Shown: one piece after another, positions 8,337-17,396 of the stretch
Position numbering within the stretch: the first letter of the stretch is position 1
Layout: every line of letters begins with the position of its first letter
NCBI RefSeq assembly: GCF_002754375.1
Contig: NZ_PEFF01000001.1
Location: 6,093,501 to 6,157,500 of the forward strand
Reading direction: 5' to 3'
Origin: Variovorax sp. 54
Lineage (GTDB): Bacteria > Pseudomonadota > Gammaproteobacteria > Burkholderiales > Burkholderiaceae_C
DNA length: 64,000 nt
The notes under the pieces: generated by a model
Seen by the model: the letters and a program-made list of their open reading frames with translations, nothing else
Database searches by the model: none
Told to the model about the DNA's origin: nothing
Made by a program: the position numbers and the translations under genes

Positions 8337-8777
8337 ATGAACCCCATGAACACGCCCACTGCACGCATCCCGTTCCACCTGGCCTTTCCCGTGCGCGACA
8401 TCGCCGAGGCACGCGCCTTCTACGGCGAGTTGCTCGAATGTCCCGAAGGCCGCAGCTCGGCCGAGTGGGTCGACTTCAACTTCCACGGCCACCAGATCGT
8501 GGCGCACCTGGCACCCGACGAATGCGGCCACAAGACGAACAGCGCCGTGGACGGCCACGACGTGCCCGTGCGCCATTTCGGCGCCGTGCTGCCGATGGAC
8601 CTGTGGCAGGCAATGGCCGACAAGCTCATCGCACGCCAGACGCAATTCGTGATCGATCCCTACATCCGGTTCAAGGGCGAGCCCGGCGAACAGGCGACGA
8701 TGTTCTTTCTCGACCCGTCGGGCAACGCCATCGAGCTGAAGTCTTTTGCGGATCTGGATTCGCTGTTCGCCGTCTGA
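8337..8777 (+). CDS. VOC (glyoxalase/dioxygenase-fold) family protein
   Basis: A 146-residue protein of the vicinal oxygen chelate superfamily: [20 protein letters not shown] at the start, HQIVAHLAP in the middle and [16 protein letters not shown] near the end. The His and Glu at those places are the usual metal ligands. Members include glyoxalases, ring-cleaving dioxygenases and resistance proteins, so the substrate is open. It precedes a GltI-like receptor gene by 10 bases and is probably cotranscribed with it under the divergent LysR protein. ATGs at 8337 and 8346 are both possible starts. Confidence 0.8.
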   Translation: MNPMNTPTARIPFHLAFPVRDIAEARAFYGELLECPEGRSSAEWVDFNFHGHQIVAHLAPDECGHKTNSAVDGHDVPVRHFGAVLPMDLWQAMADKLIARQTQFVIDPYIRFKGEPGEQATMFFLDPSGNAIELKSFADLDSLFAV

Positions 8778-8787
8778 AAGCGCCGAC

Positions 8788-9702
8788 GTGAAAACCCCCC
8801 AATGCCTTCTGGCGGCCGCAACGGCCGCCGCGCTCCTGCTGTGCGCCGGGCGTGCATCCGCCCAAACCGACGTGCTGAAGAAGATCAGGGAGTCCGGCGC
8901 CATCACCATGGGCGTGCGCGACGCCTCGGGCGCCATGTCCTTCACCCTGGGGCCCGGCAGCTACACGGGCTTTCACGTCGAGGTTTGCGAACGTGTCATT
9001 GCCGACATCGGGAAGGCGTTGCAGATCGGCAAGATCCATGTGAAGTACCAGCTCGTCACCCCGCAGAACCGCATGCCGCTCGTGCAGAACGGAACGGTCG
9101 ACATCGAGTGCGGCACCACGACCAACAATGCGGCGCGCCAGAAAGACGTCGCGTTCGCCCCGACGCTCTATGTCGAAGGGGTTCGCATCGCCGTCAAGGC
9201 GACATCCGGCGTTGCTTCTGCGGCCCAGCTTGCCGGCAAGGCAGTGGCCGTGACCACGGGGAGCACCTCCGTCCAGCTGCTGAGAAAACTCAAGCGCGAC
9301 AACGCCCCTGAGATCGCGGAGGTGTACGCCAAGGACAACAGCGAAGGCTTCCTGCTGCTCGAATCGGGCCGCGCAGAGGGCTTCGTCGCCGACGGCCAGA
9401 TCCTTGCGACCTTGATTTCAAAGAGCAAGGCGCCGGCGCAATACAGGTTGCTCGACCAGGTGCTCAGCGTCGAGCCGATCGCGATCATGATTCCCAAGGG
9501 GGATGCCGCGTTCAAGAAGCTGGTCGATCAAAGCGTCCTGGCGTTGGTAAGGAGCGGGGACGCTGCGCGGATCTACGACAAGTGGTTCATGCAGCCCATT
9601 GCGCCGCACGGCGCGAAGGTGGGGCTGCCGGCCAGCGCCCTGACCAAGGCCGCCTGGGCCCACCCCAGCGACAAGCCGATGGAAGACTACGAGGTGCGAT
9701 AG
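8788..9702 (+). CDS. GltI-like amino acid ABC transporter binding protein
   Basis: A 304-residue periplasmic receptor starting with GTG at 8788 and a signal peptide ending RASA|Q. The mature part (LKKIRESGAITMGVRDASGA, GSYTGFHVEVC, NGTVDIECGTTTNNAARQKD, then YDKWFMQPI near the end) matches the glutamate/aspartate-binding GltI group. The TTNN(A)RQ block is typical of that group. No permease or ATPase gene is adjacent, so it must use a transporter encoded elsewhere or serve as a sensor. It lies 10 bases after the VOC gene. A longer start within the VOC gene would destroy the signal peptide. Confidence 0.85.
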   Translation: MKTPQCLLAAATAAALLLCAGRASAQTDVLKKIRESGAITMGVRDASGAMSFTLGPGSYTGFHVEVCERVIADIGKALQIGKIHVKYQLVTPQNRMPLVQNGTVDIECGTTTNNAARQKDVAFAPTLYVEGVRIAVKATSGVASAAQLAGKAVAVTTGSTSVQLLRKLKRDNAPEIAEVYAKDNSEGFLLLESGRAEGFVADGQILATLISKSKAPAQYRLLDQVLSVEPIAIMIPKGDAAFKKLVDQSVLALVRSGDAARIYDKWFMQPIAPHGAKVGLPASALTKAAWAHPSDKPMEDYEVR

Positions 9703-9731
9703 GGCGGCACCCGCAAGGCGACGAGGTCGAA

Positions 9732-10526
9732 TCAGACGATCAGGTCGAAGCAGCAGCCCGCGTAGTAAGGCTTGTCCCCGCCATCGACGAAGGGCACCTC
9801 GATCGGCTTGCCCTCGTTGCGCCACACATCCCGCTTTCGGTAGCCGGAGCGTGCCAGGTCGGCGAGCAGCTCGTCGTGATGCTGGATGCGGTAGGCGCAC
9901 ACGGCCACGCCGATGCTGTTGAGCGTGTAGATCGTGCGCTCGGGGTGCACGGCCGTGGTGTTCATGACGATGCGCCGGGGCTTCACGGCCAGCGAGGAAA
10001 GAATCGCGTCCATGCGTGTCGGCAGGTACTGCAGGCTGCCCGAGACATACAGCACGTCGCAGCCGCTCGCATCGCAGTAGTCGGTGGTGAAGCTCAGTTG
10101 CGCAGTCGCCTCGCGCTTGACCGCCATCGCGCGGCCGCTCTCGACCACGCCGGGCACGTCGCACACCGTCCAGCGCAGGGTGTCGGGGTAGGTCAGCACG
10201 CGGCGGAAGGCGTAGTACTTGATGCCGACATGCCCGCCCAGGTCGAACACGCGCGTCAGGCCCGCATCGATGGAGCGGCCCAGCCAGAAGAGGCCGGGAT
10301 AGTCGTAGAAATAGATCTGAGGGCTGTAAAGCTCGCCCGCGTCGGCATTGGCATAGCCGACGGCCTTGGTGGGCGGTGCGCCGGCCTCGGCCGCCTCGAA
10401 GCTCTCGAACGACCCCATGAAGAGGTTCTCGTCCGTGTTGTTCAGGAACTTGCGCTTGTAGGCGCTTTCGCGGGGCGGGAAGGCCAGCAGGCTTGAAAGC
10501 ATCTCTGTCTCCGGTGGCATGCCCAT
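9732..10526 (-). CDS. TIGR04325-type methyltransferase
   Basis: A 264-residue protein. LFMGSFESFEAAEAGAP at residues 35-51 and the glycine-rich FDLGGHVGIKYYAFR (SAM-binding motif I, about residue 93) match the TIGR04325 methyltransferase family; a second block reads DVLYVSGSLQYLP. Such genes usually lie in surface-polysaccharide clusters, but here the gene is alone between an amino acid receptor and a two-component system. Its acceptor substrate is unknown. Starts at 10526 and 10520 are both possible. Confidence 0.7.
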   Translation of the reverse strand: MGMPPETEMLSSLLAFPPRESAYKRKFLNNTDENLFMGSFESFEAAEAGAPPTKAVGYANADAGELYSPQIYFYDYPGLFWLGRSIDAGLTRVFDLGGHVGIKYYAFRRVLTYPDTLRWTVCDVPGVVESGRAMAVKREATAQLSFTTDYCDASGCDVLYVSGSLQYLPTRMDAILSSLAVKPRRIVMNTTAVHPERTIYTLNSIGVAVCAYRIQHHDELLADLARSGYRKRDVWRNEGKPIEVPFVDGGDKPYYAGCCFDLIV

Positions 10527-10592
10527 TCTGAGCGCATCCGGGGCTTTCGAGGGCGATAGCCCGGCGCCGTTGGGGCGGTTACCCCATGGAGG

Positions 10593-11459
10593 TTACATAC
10601 CGCTCGCCAGTGCCGCCGCCGCCGCCCGCGTCTCCACGCCCAGCTTCTCGAAGATGTGCTCCAGGTGCTTGTTCACCGTGCGCGGGCTGGTGCCCAAAAT
10701 CTCGCCGATGTCGCGGTTGGTCTTGCCCTTGGCGAGCCACGACAGCACCTCGGTCTCGCGCGGCGTGAGGGCCGCGTCGGCCAGGCGTGCGGCCGGGCCT
10801 TCGCGCTGGATGGCGAACAGCAGCATGGTCTCGCCGAGCGCCGCCGCACCCAGGTTGCGCACCGACAGGCGCATGGCCGTGGCGGTGCCGATGGCGATCG
10901 ACGCGCCCGGCGCCAGCGCAGGTTCTACCGAGGCGGGCAGGCGGCCCGGCGCCACCGGGTCTTCGAGCGCATGCAGCCACAGCGCGGCCTGCGGCGAGCG
11001 CCAGGCGATGCGCCCGCGCGTGTCGACGAACACGACGCCCATGCCCGCCACGTCGACCGCGTCGCGCGCCATGCGCGTGATGCGGGCGTTGCGCGTGTGG
11101 GTGTGCAGGCGCGCCAACACCTCCTGCGCGCGGATCGGCTTCACCACGTAGTCGACGCCGCCGCACTCGAAGCCCTCGACGACGTGCGCGGTTTCCGACA
11201 GGCCGGTCATGAACAGCACCGGGATGTGCGCGAGCGCCGGGTTGGCCTTGATGCGCCGGCAGGTCTCGAAGCCCGAGAGGCCGGGCATGAGGCCGTCGAG
11301 CAATATCGCGTCGGGCACCACGAGTTCGAGCCGCTGCAGGGCCGACTCGCCGTCGGCCGCCACCAGCACGGTGTAGCCGCTGGCCTCGAGCGTGTCGCAC
11401 AGCATGCCCAGGCTGCTGGGGGCGTCGTCGACCACCAGCACGACGGGGCGTTCGGACAT
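10593..11459 (-). CDS. LuxR-type response regulator
   Basis: A 288-residue regulator with an N-terminal receiver (LVVDDAPSSLGML, phosphoacceptor Asp55 in LLDGLMPG, Lys in VVKPIRAQEVL), a middle PAS-like region and a C-terminal NarL/LuxR helix-turn-helix (LTPRETEVLSWLAKG, TNRDIGEIL, SPRTVNKHLEHI). It begins four bases after the stop of the permease-kinase fusion, so the two are translationally linked and very likely partners. A start at 11492 would overlap the kinase by 29 bases; neither site has a strong ribosome-binding sequence. The likely targets are the divergent urt-fmd genes. Confidence 0.9.
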   Translation of the reverse strand: MSERPVVLVVDDAPSSLGMLCDTLEASGYTVLVAADGESALQRLELVVPDAILLDGLMPGLSGFETCRRIKANPALAHIPVLFMTGLSETAHVVEGFECGGVDYVVKPIRAQEVLARLHTHTRNARITRMARDAVDVAGMGVVFVDTRGRIAWRSPQAALWLHALEDPVAPGRLPASVEPALAPGASIAIGTATAMRLSVRNLGAAALGETMLLFAIQREGPAARLADAALTPRETEVLSWLAKGKTNRDIGEILGTSPRTVNKHLEHIFEKLGVETRAAAAALASGM

Positions 11460-11463
11460 GGAT

Positions 11464-14400
11464 TCAGTAGGAGGCGAGGGGGGTGTCTGCATCTTCTGCC
11501 AGTGCGTTGCGGAGCGTGTCGAGTTCGAAGCGCGTGACCATGCCGCGCAGCCAGGTGCAGGTGGCGGCCGCGGCGGGCGAGGCCGCGGCCAGCCGGTCGA
11601 GCGCGGTGTGCAGGCCGCGCACGTGGCCCATCTGCACCAGGCGCATCAGGTCGGCGCGGTCGTCTTCGCTGAGTGCGAGCAGGGGCGGGCGCTGCGGCGT
11701 CGCGTCGGGGTCGGCCGGCGGCGGCAGGGCGTCGCCGATGGCCAGCCATTCGAGGCCCAGGTGCCGCTCCAGCGTGGCGATGAGTTCCGACTCGATCACC
11801 GGCTTGCCCACGAAGGCCTGACAGCCCGCGGCGCGCAGCCGGTCGGCCTGGTTCTCGAACATGTTGGCCGAGACGATGATGATCGGCAGCTCGGCGAAGC
11901 CCGAGGCCCGCACCGAGCGCGCGGTCTGCCAGCCGTCCATGTCGTCCATCGTCAGGTCGAGCAGGATGGCCGAGGGCAGCTCTTCGCGCAGGCTGTCCAG
12001 GCACTCGGTGCCGCTGGCCGCCTCGCGCACCGTGAAGCCCAGCGGCGCGAGCATGCCGGCGAGCATCTGGCGCTGCACCGGCTGGTCGTCCACCACCAGC
12101 AGCGTGCGGCGCTCGCCCAGGTAGCCCGACACCGGCTCGCGAGAGCCCGCCTGCGGGCCGGGATCGGCCACCTCACGCAGGTACACGCGCACGCTGAAGG
12201 TGCTGCCCGCCGACGAGGTCGACGCCAGCTTGAGCTCGCCGCCCATGAGCGAGGTGAGCAGCCCGGTGATGGTCAGGCCCAGCCCCGTGCCCGGCTCGCC
12301 GCGCCGGCGGCCCGCAGCGCCGCGCTCGAAAGGCAGGAAGATGCGCTGGCGGTCTTGCGGCGCCACGCCGATGCCGGTGTCGACCACGTCGAAGCGCAGC
12401 ACCTCGCGCCGCGCGTCCACATGCAGCGTGACAGTGCCGCTGTCGGTGAAGCGCACGGCGTTGGTCAGCAGGTTGATGAGGATCTGCCGCAGCCACTTCA
12501 CGTCGGCATGCACCCACGGCGGCAGCCGGCCCGCATGCGTGTAGACAAAGGCCAGGCCCTTGGCCTCGGCCTGCGGTCGCACCATCTGCACCACCTGGTC
12601 GAGAAAGGCCGGCAGCGCCAGTGGCGAGGGCTCCAGCTGCAGCCGGCCGGCCTCGATGCGCGCGAGGTCGAGCAGGCCGTCGATGAGGCCCAGCATGTGC
12701 TCGCCGCTGCGGTGGATGGTCTGCACCGCCTCGCGCGGCGGCAGGGCCGCATCGCCACCCTTGAGCAGGATCTGCGAGTAGCCCAGGATGCTGTTGAGCG
12801 GCGTGCGCAATTCGTGCGTCATGCCGGCCACGTAGCGCGTCTTGGCCTGGTTCGCGGCTTCGGCGGCTTCCTTGGCGGTCTGCAGTGCGGCGTCGGTGCG
12901 GCGGTGCGCTTCGATTTCGAGCGCGAGCAGGTTGTTGTGGCGGTTCGATTCCTCTTGTGCCATCTGGCGGCTCTCGCTGCCCAGCACCACCCACCATGCG
13001 GCCACGGCGGCGATCACCGAGAGCAGCGCGAACACTTTCAGGAATGCTGTCGCCATCGCCGAATCGATGGTGCCGGCGATGGCCTCCTGCGCGTAGACCA
13101 CGCCCACCACCGTGGCGAGCAGCGCGATCAGCGAAGTGGCGACCAGCAGGTAGTGCGCGACGCGGAAGTTCAGCCGTGCCGACAGGGCAGGCGGCAGCAG
13201 CGCCTGCAGCCAGCCGCTCATCTGCTCGGCGGCGCGCGAGTCGGTCTTGCAGCGGTCGTGGCAGCGCGATTCGAGCGTGCAGCACAGCGAGCAGATCGGC
13301 GCGCTGTAGGCCGGGCAGTGGGCCATGTCTTCCGACTCGAAGCTGTTGTCGCACACCGAGCATTTCACGCTCTGGCCCGGCGTCCAGCGGTCGATGTCGG
13401 TGCGCGCCAGGTAGTAGCGCCCGCGCGTCTTCCACGCCAGCAGCGGCGACACGAGCATCGCCGTGGCGAGCGCGATGAAGGGCGAGAAGGCCCGCGCCCA
13501 CTGGCCGAGCGCGCCCGAGTAGGCCAGCATCGCCAGCGCCGCCGCCACCAGCATCGCGACCAGGCCCACGGGGTTGATGTCGTACAGGTGCGCGCGCTTG
13601 AACTCGATGGTCTTCGGGCTCCAGCCCAGCGGCTTGTTGATGACCAGGTCGGCCACCAGCGCGCCGACCCAGGCGATGGCGATGTTGCTGTAGAAGCCCA
13701 GCACGTGCTCCAGCGCCGCGAACACGCCCAGCGCCATCAGCAAGATCGCGATGGCCACGTTGAACACCAGCCACACCACGCGCCCCGGGTGGCTGTGCGT
13801 GAGCCGCGCAAAGAAGTTCGACCACGCCAGCGAGCCCGCATAGGCGTTGGTCAGGTTGATCTTCATCTGCGAGACCACGACGAACAGCACCGTGATGCCC
13901 AGCACCCACGCCGGGTCGCGCAGCACGTACGAAAAACCCGTGAGGTACATCTGCGTGGGCTCGATCGCATGGTTCGCTGGAATCTCGTGCTGCAGCGCCA
14001 GGAACGCGAGGAACGCGCCGCCCATCATCTTCAGCATGCCCGGCACGATCCAGCCCGGGCCCGCAACCAGCACGGCCGTCCACCAGCGCCCACGGTTGGC
14101 GGCGGTCTTCTCGGGCAGAAAGCGCAGGTAGTCGACCTGCTCGCCGATCTGCACCACGAGCGAGAAGGCCACCGTGGCCGCCGCACCGAACATCAGCGGA
14201 TCGAAGCCGCTGCTGTCCGACGTGCGGCCCACCAGGCCGGTGAAGTCGGCATACAGCTCGGGCTTCTTCACCATCACCGCGATGAAGGGGCAGACGAACA
14301 GCACGATCCAGATCGGCTGCGTCCACAGCTGCAGCCCCGAAATCAGCGTGATGCCGCGTGCCACCAGCGGAATGATCACGATCGACGACACCAGGTACAG

Positions 14401-14859
14401 CAGCCACAGCGGCCAGTCCAGGTACATCTGCAGCGCCAGCGCGAGGATGGCCGCCTCGAGCGCGAAGAAGATGAAGGTGAAGCTCGCGTAGATCAGCGAG
14501 GTGAGCGTGGAGCCCAGGTAGCCGAAGCCCGCGCCGCGCGTGAGCAGGTCCATGTCGACGCCGTGCCGTGCGGCGTAGTACGAGATGGGCAGGCCCGTGA
14601 GGAAGGTGATGAGCCCCACCACCAGGATCGCCCACAGCGCGTTCGAGAAACCGTAGCTCAGCGCGATCGCGCCGCCGATGGCCTCCAGCGCCAGGAACGA
14701 GGTGGCGCCGAAGGCCGCGTTGGCCACGCGGAACTCCGACCACTTGCGAAAGCTGCGCGGCGTGTAGCGCAGCGCGTAGTCCTCCAGCGTTTCGTTCGCG
14801 ACCCAGGCGTTGTAGTCGCGGCGGATGCGAAAGATCTTCTGTCCGGAGACGGATGTCAT
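11464..14859 (-). CDS. NCS1 permease-histidine kinase-receiver fusion
   Basis: A 1,131-residue membrane sensor. Residues about 30-475 form an NCS1 permease (nucleobase/allantoin/hydantoin class) of some 12 helices. Residues 500-537 hold eight Cys (500, 503, 515, 523, 526, 527, 533, 537) resembling a metal-binding knuckle. Two more helices follow (about 568-590 and 605-626), then a coiled stretch, the kinase H box THELRTPLNS (His682), N box, DTGIG (827-831) and GTGLGL (858-863), and a receiver with Asp968. The tail (1050-1131) could be a degenerate phosphotransfer domain. ATG 14859 was chosen because upstream codons are non-conserved filler. The gene is divergent from urtA and adjacent to its response regulator, suggesting control of amide, urea or related nitrogen use. 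Whether the permease part transports or only senses is unknown. Confidence 0.9.
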   Translation of the reverse strand: MTSVSGQKIFRIRRDYNAWVANETLEDYALRYTPRSFRKWSEFRVANAAFGATSFLALEAIGGAIALSYGFSNALWAILVVGLITFLTGLPISYYAARHGVDMDLLTRGAGFGYLGSTLTSLIYASFTFIFFALEAAILALALQMYLDWPLWLLYLVSSIVIIPLVARGITLISGLQLWTQPIWIVLFVCPFIAVMVKKPELYADFTGLVGRTSDSSGFDPLMFGAAATVAFSLVVQIGEQVDYLRFLPEKTAANRGRWWTAVLVAGPGWIVPGMLKMMGGAFLAFLALQHEIPANHAIEPTQMYLTGFSYVLRDPAWVLGITVLFVVVSQMKINLTNAYAGSLAWSNFFARLTHSHPGRVVWLVFNVAIAILLMALGVFAALEHVLGFYSNIAIAWVGALVADLVINKPLGWSPKTIEFKRAHLYDINPVGLVAMLVAAALAMLAYSGALGQWARAFSPFIALATAMLVSPLLAWKTRGRYYLARTDIDRWTPGQSVKCSVCDNSFESEDMAHCPAYSAPICSLCCTLESRCHDRCKTDSRAAEQMSGWLQALLPPALSARLNFRVAHYLLVATSLIALLATVVGVVYAQEAIAGTIDSAMATAFLKVFALLSVIAAVAAWWVVLGSESRQMAQEESNRHNNLLALEIEAHRRTDAALQTAKEAAEAANQAKTRYVAGMTHELRTPLNSILGYSQILLKGGDAALPPREAVQTIHRSGEHMLGLIDGLLDLARIEAGRLQLEPSPLALPAFLDQVVQMVRPQAEAKGLAFVYTHAGRLPPWVHADVKWLRQILINLLTNAVRFTDSGTVTLHVDARREVLRFDVVDTGIGVAPQDRQRIFLPFERGAAGRRRGEPGTGLGLTITGLLTSLMGGELKLASTSSAGSTFSVRVYLREVADPGPQAGSREPVSGYLGERRTLLVVDDQPVQRQMLAGMLAPLGFTVREAASGTECLDSLREELPSAILLDLTMDDMDGWQTARSVRASGFAELPIIIVSANMFENQADRLRAAGCQAFVGKPVIESELIATLERHLGLEWLAIGDALPPPADPDATPQRPPLLALSEDDRADLMRLVQMGHVRGLHTALDRLAAASPAAAATCTWLRGMVTRFELDTLRNALAEDADTPLASY

Positions 14860-14903
14860 GGCGGGTTCTCGCGGCGGCGGCAACGGTGGCATGCGGCAGG
14901 TAC

Positions 14904-14920
14904 AGCAAGAAGCGCTCCCT
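14904..14920 (-). promoter_or_regulatory. possible sigma-54 promoter for the kinase gene
   Basis: On the minus strand the sequence GG-AGCGCTTCTT-GC has the invariant ten-base spacing between the -24 GG and -12 GC elements, with TT before the GC as in the consensus. Transcription would start near 14893, about 34 bases before the kinase ATG. The -24 element fits only in part (GGAGCG rather than GGCACG). Confidence 0.35.
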
Positions 14921-15051
14921 GCTGTCTCCTGCGTTGTCTGGCTCGGGAGTCTGCGGGTGGGGCGGGGCACCGCCGCTACGTTGAATGACGTATTCGCGCA
15001 GAGGCAAGTGATTTCTAAAGTACCAGCCATGGTGCTAGCGGCACCGTCCGA

Positions 15052-15068
15052 TGCACTGCGATGGTGCG
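15052..15068. promoter_or_regulatory. NtrC-like inverted site
   Basis: TGCACT-GCGAT-GGTGCG differs from the NtrC site pattern TGCACY-N5-GGTGCA only at its last base. It lies 36 bases before the urtA start and about 150 bases upstream of the possible sigma-54 promoter of the divergent kinase gene, a usual enhancer distance. A second GGTGC/GCACC pair lies at about 15031-15045 in the opposite arrangement. Confidence 0.4.
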
Positions 15069-15104
15069 CGGATCTTCTTTTCAACCACCTGCCTGGAGTT
15101 CCTG

Positions 15105-16373
15105 ATGTCGCGTGATTCCGATCCTTCCTCTCTCGATGCCATGGCACTGCGCCGCCGCCGCCTGCTGCAGGGCGCCGCCGCGCTGCCCGTGATGGGCCTG
15201 AGCGGCCTGAGCTTCGGCCAGGGGCAGTTCCCCACGGCCAAGGTCAACACCACCAAGCTCGCGGTGACCGACACCGAAGTCACGGTGGGCCAGCTGCATT
15301 CGTCCACCGGCACCATGGCCATCTCGGAGACCGGCTCCATCCAGGCCGAGCAACTGGCCATCGACCAGATCAACGCCATGGGCGGCATCCTGGGTCGCAA
15401 GATCAAGGTCATCAAGGAAGACGGCGCCTCCGACTGGCCCACCTTCGCCGAGAAGTCGAAGAAGCTGTTGGTCAACGACAAGGTCGCCGCCGTGTTCGGC
15501 TGCTGGACCAGCGCCTCGCGCAAGGCCGTGCTGCCGGTGTTCGAGAAGGAAAACGGCCTGCTGTACTACCCGACCTTCTACGAAGGCCTGGAGCAGAGCA
15601 AGAACGTGATCTACACGGGCCAGGAGGCCACGCAGCAGATCATCTGGGGCCTGGACTGGGGCGCGAAGGAGAAGAAGGCGAAGACCTTCTTCCTGGTCGG
15701 CTCCGACTACATCTGGCCGCGCACCTCGATGAAGATCGCGCGCAAGCACATCGAGAATTTCCAGAAGGGCTCGGTCAAGGGCGAGGAGTACTACCCGCTG
15801 GGTCACACCAACTTCAACTCGCTGATCAACAAGATCAAGGTCGCCAAGCCCGACTGCATTTTTGCGGCGGTGGTGGGCGGCTCGAACGTGGCGTTCTACA
15901 AGCAGCTCAAGGCCGCGGGCATCACCGGCGACAAGCAGTTCCTGCTGACGCTGGCCGTGACCGAAGACGAAATGACCGGCGTGGGCGGCGAGAACTTCGC
16001 GGGCTTCTACTCGTCGATGAAGTACTTCCAGTCGCTGGACAACGAGAACAACAAGAAGTTCGTGGCGGCCTTCAAGGCCAAGTACGGCAAGGACGCGGTG
16101 ATCGGCGACGTGACGCAGGCGGGCTACCTCGGCCCATGGCTGTGGAAGGCCGCGGTGGAGAAGGCGGGCAGCTTCGACATCGACAAGGTCGTGGCCGGTT
16201 CGCCGGGCATCGAGCTGAAGACGGCGCCTGAAGGCTACGTGAAGCTGGATGCGAACCACCATCTGTGGAGCAAGGCGCGCATCGGGCAGGGGCAGCTGGA
16301 TGGCTCCTTCAAGGTGGTCGCTGAATCGGCCGAGCTGATCAAGCCTGATCCGTTCCCGAAGGGCTACCAGTAA
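15105..16373 (+). CDS. urtA: urea/short-amide ABC transporter binding protein UrtA
   Basis: A 422-residue receptor of the UrtA type (Peripla_BP_5/6 fold). It has an Arg-rich leader, MALRRRRLLQGAAALPVMG, that could use the Tat route. The mature start KLAVTDTEVTVGQLHSSTGT and blocks such as AAVFGCWTSASRKAVLPVFE and GLLYYPTFYEGLEQSKNVIY are characteristic of urea receptors; amide receptors (FmdD) are close homologues. The start at 15105 has CTGGAG upstream. It is the first gene of urtABCDE-fmdA-fmdB, all on one strand. A palindromic repeat separates it from urtB. Confidence 0.93.
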   Translation: MSRDSDPSSLDAMALRRRRLLQGAAALPVMGLSGLSFGQGQFPTAKVNTTKLAVTDTEVTVGQLHSSTGTMAISETGSIQAEQLAIDQINAMGGILGRKIKVIKEDGASDWPTFAEKSKKLLVNDKVAAVFGCWTSASRKAVLPVFEKENGLLYYPTFYEGLEQSKNVIYTGQEATQQIIWGLDWGAKEKKAKTFFLVGSDYIWPRTSMKIARKHIENFQKGSVKGEEYYPLGHTNFNSLINKIKVAKPDCIFAAVVGGSNVAFYKQLKAAGITGDKQFLLTLAVTEDEMTGVGGENFAGFYSSMKYFQSLDNENNKKFVAAFKAKYGKDAVIGDVTQAGYLGPWLWKAAVEKAGSFDIDKVVAGSPGIELKTAPEGYVKLDANHHLWSKARIGQGQLDGSFKVVAESAELIKPDPFPKGYQ

Positions 16374-16385
16374 ACCGGCCGTAGG

Positions 16386-16421
16386 CCCTCACCCCAACCC
16401 TCTCCCGCGTGCGGGAGAGGG
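16386..16421 (+). repeat. REP-like palindromic repeat, copy 1 (urtA-urtB)
   Basis: The stem CCCTCTCCCGC (16398-16408) / GCGGGAGAGGG (16411-16421) is preceded by the conserved CCCTCACCCC arm. The 11-base perfect stem has a two-base spacer (GT). The same unit occurs twice more in this operon. There is no T run, so it is not a classical terminator. Confidence 0.8.
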
Positions 16422-16450
16422 AGCAAATCCAACTCTCCGGAACTTCCGCC

Positions 16451-17365
16451 ATGACTTTGTCGGACATGATGAACATCGGCCTGATGCAGGGCTTCGCGGG
16501 GCTGAGCCTCTTCGCGGTGCTGCTGCTCATGGGCCTCGGGCTCGCGATCATCTTCGGGCAGATGGGCGTGATCAACATGGCGCATGGCGAGTTCATGACC
16601 ATCGGCGCCTACTCGATCTTCCTGGCCGCGCAGGTGACCGAGCGCATGGTGCCCTCGTTCATGCCGTACTACTTTCCGATCGCCATCGGGCTGGCCTTCG
16701 TGTTCGCCTTCATCGCGGGCTGGCTTGTGGAATGGGCGCTGATCCGCCACCTGTACAAGCGACCGCTCGACACGCTGCTCGCCACCTGGGGCGTGAGCCT
16801 GGGCCTGCAGCAGGTTTTTCGCACCTTCATCGGCCCGAAGGAAGTGAGCCCCACGTTGCCCGAGTGGCTCATGGGTTCGTGGACGCCGCACGAAGGCCTC
16901 GACATTCCGATCAACGGCCTGTTCGTGCTGGCGCTCACCGCGCTGGCCACGGGCGGCGTGCTCATCGCGTTGCACAAGAGCCGCTGGGGCCTGCGGGTGC
17001 GCGCCACCGTGGCCAACCGCACGATGGCCAACGCCACCGGCATCGACACCCAGAAGACCGACCGCCTCACGTTTGCCATCGGCTGCGGCATTGCCGGCGT
17101 GGCGGGCGCGGCCTTCACCACCATCGGCTCGACCGGGCCGACCTCGGGCTCGCTGTACATCGTCGACGCCTTCCTGGTCGTCACCTTCGGCGGCGCGGCC
17201 AGCCTGCTGGGTACCGTGGTCTCGGCCTTCGGCATTGCGCAGACGCAGTCGATCTCGGAGTTCTTCATGACCGGCTCGATGGCCAAGGTGCTGACGCTGT
17301 CGCTGATTGTTCTCATCTTGATGATGCGACCGCAGGGATTGTTCGCCGTCAAGGTCCGCCGCTGA
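16451..17365 (+). CDS. urtB: urea ABC transporter permease UrtB
   Basis: A 304-residue permease of the LivH family with about eight hydrophobic helices, for example FAGLSLFAVLLLMGLGLAII and VTFGGAASLLGTVVSAFGIA. The block GQMGVINMAHGEFMTIGAYS is the typical N-terminal signature of UrtB/LivH. It forms the membrane channel with UrtC. The ATG at 16451 follows a CTCTCCGGAACTTCC stretch; a longer start would read through the palindromic repeat. It is 31 bases upstream of urtC. Confidence 0.93.
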   Translation: MTLSDMMNIGLMQGFAGLSLFAVLLLMGLGLAIIFGQMGVINMAHGEFMTIGAYSIFLAAQVTERMVPSFMPYYFPIAIGLAFVFAFIAGWLVEWALIRHLYKRPLDTLLATWGVSLGLQQVFRTFIGPKEVSPTLPEWLMGSWTPHEGLDIPINGLFVLALTALATGGVLIALHKSRWGLRVRATVANRTMANATGIDTQKTDRLTFAIGCGIAGVAGAAFTTIGSTGPTSGSLYIVDAFLVVTFGGAASLLGTVVSAFGIAQTQSISEFFMTGSMAKVLTLSLIVLILMMRPQGLFAVKVRR

Positions 17366-17396
17366 TGAACCCGATTTCTTCCTGGAGAACGTTCCG

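Noticed and set aside
14935..14960. A TGGCTCG-like element that resembled a plus-strand sigma-54 promoter for urtA
   Set aside because: The distance between GG and GC is eleven bases rather than ten, which is outside the strict sigma-54 spacing.
11392..14988. A 1,198-codon open frame on the plus strand opposite the permease-kinase gene
   Set aside because: It is His-, Arg- and Gln-rich with no known domain; at this GC content long frames arise opposite real genes. The minus-strand frame has intact permease, kinase and receiver motifs.
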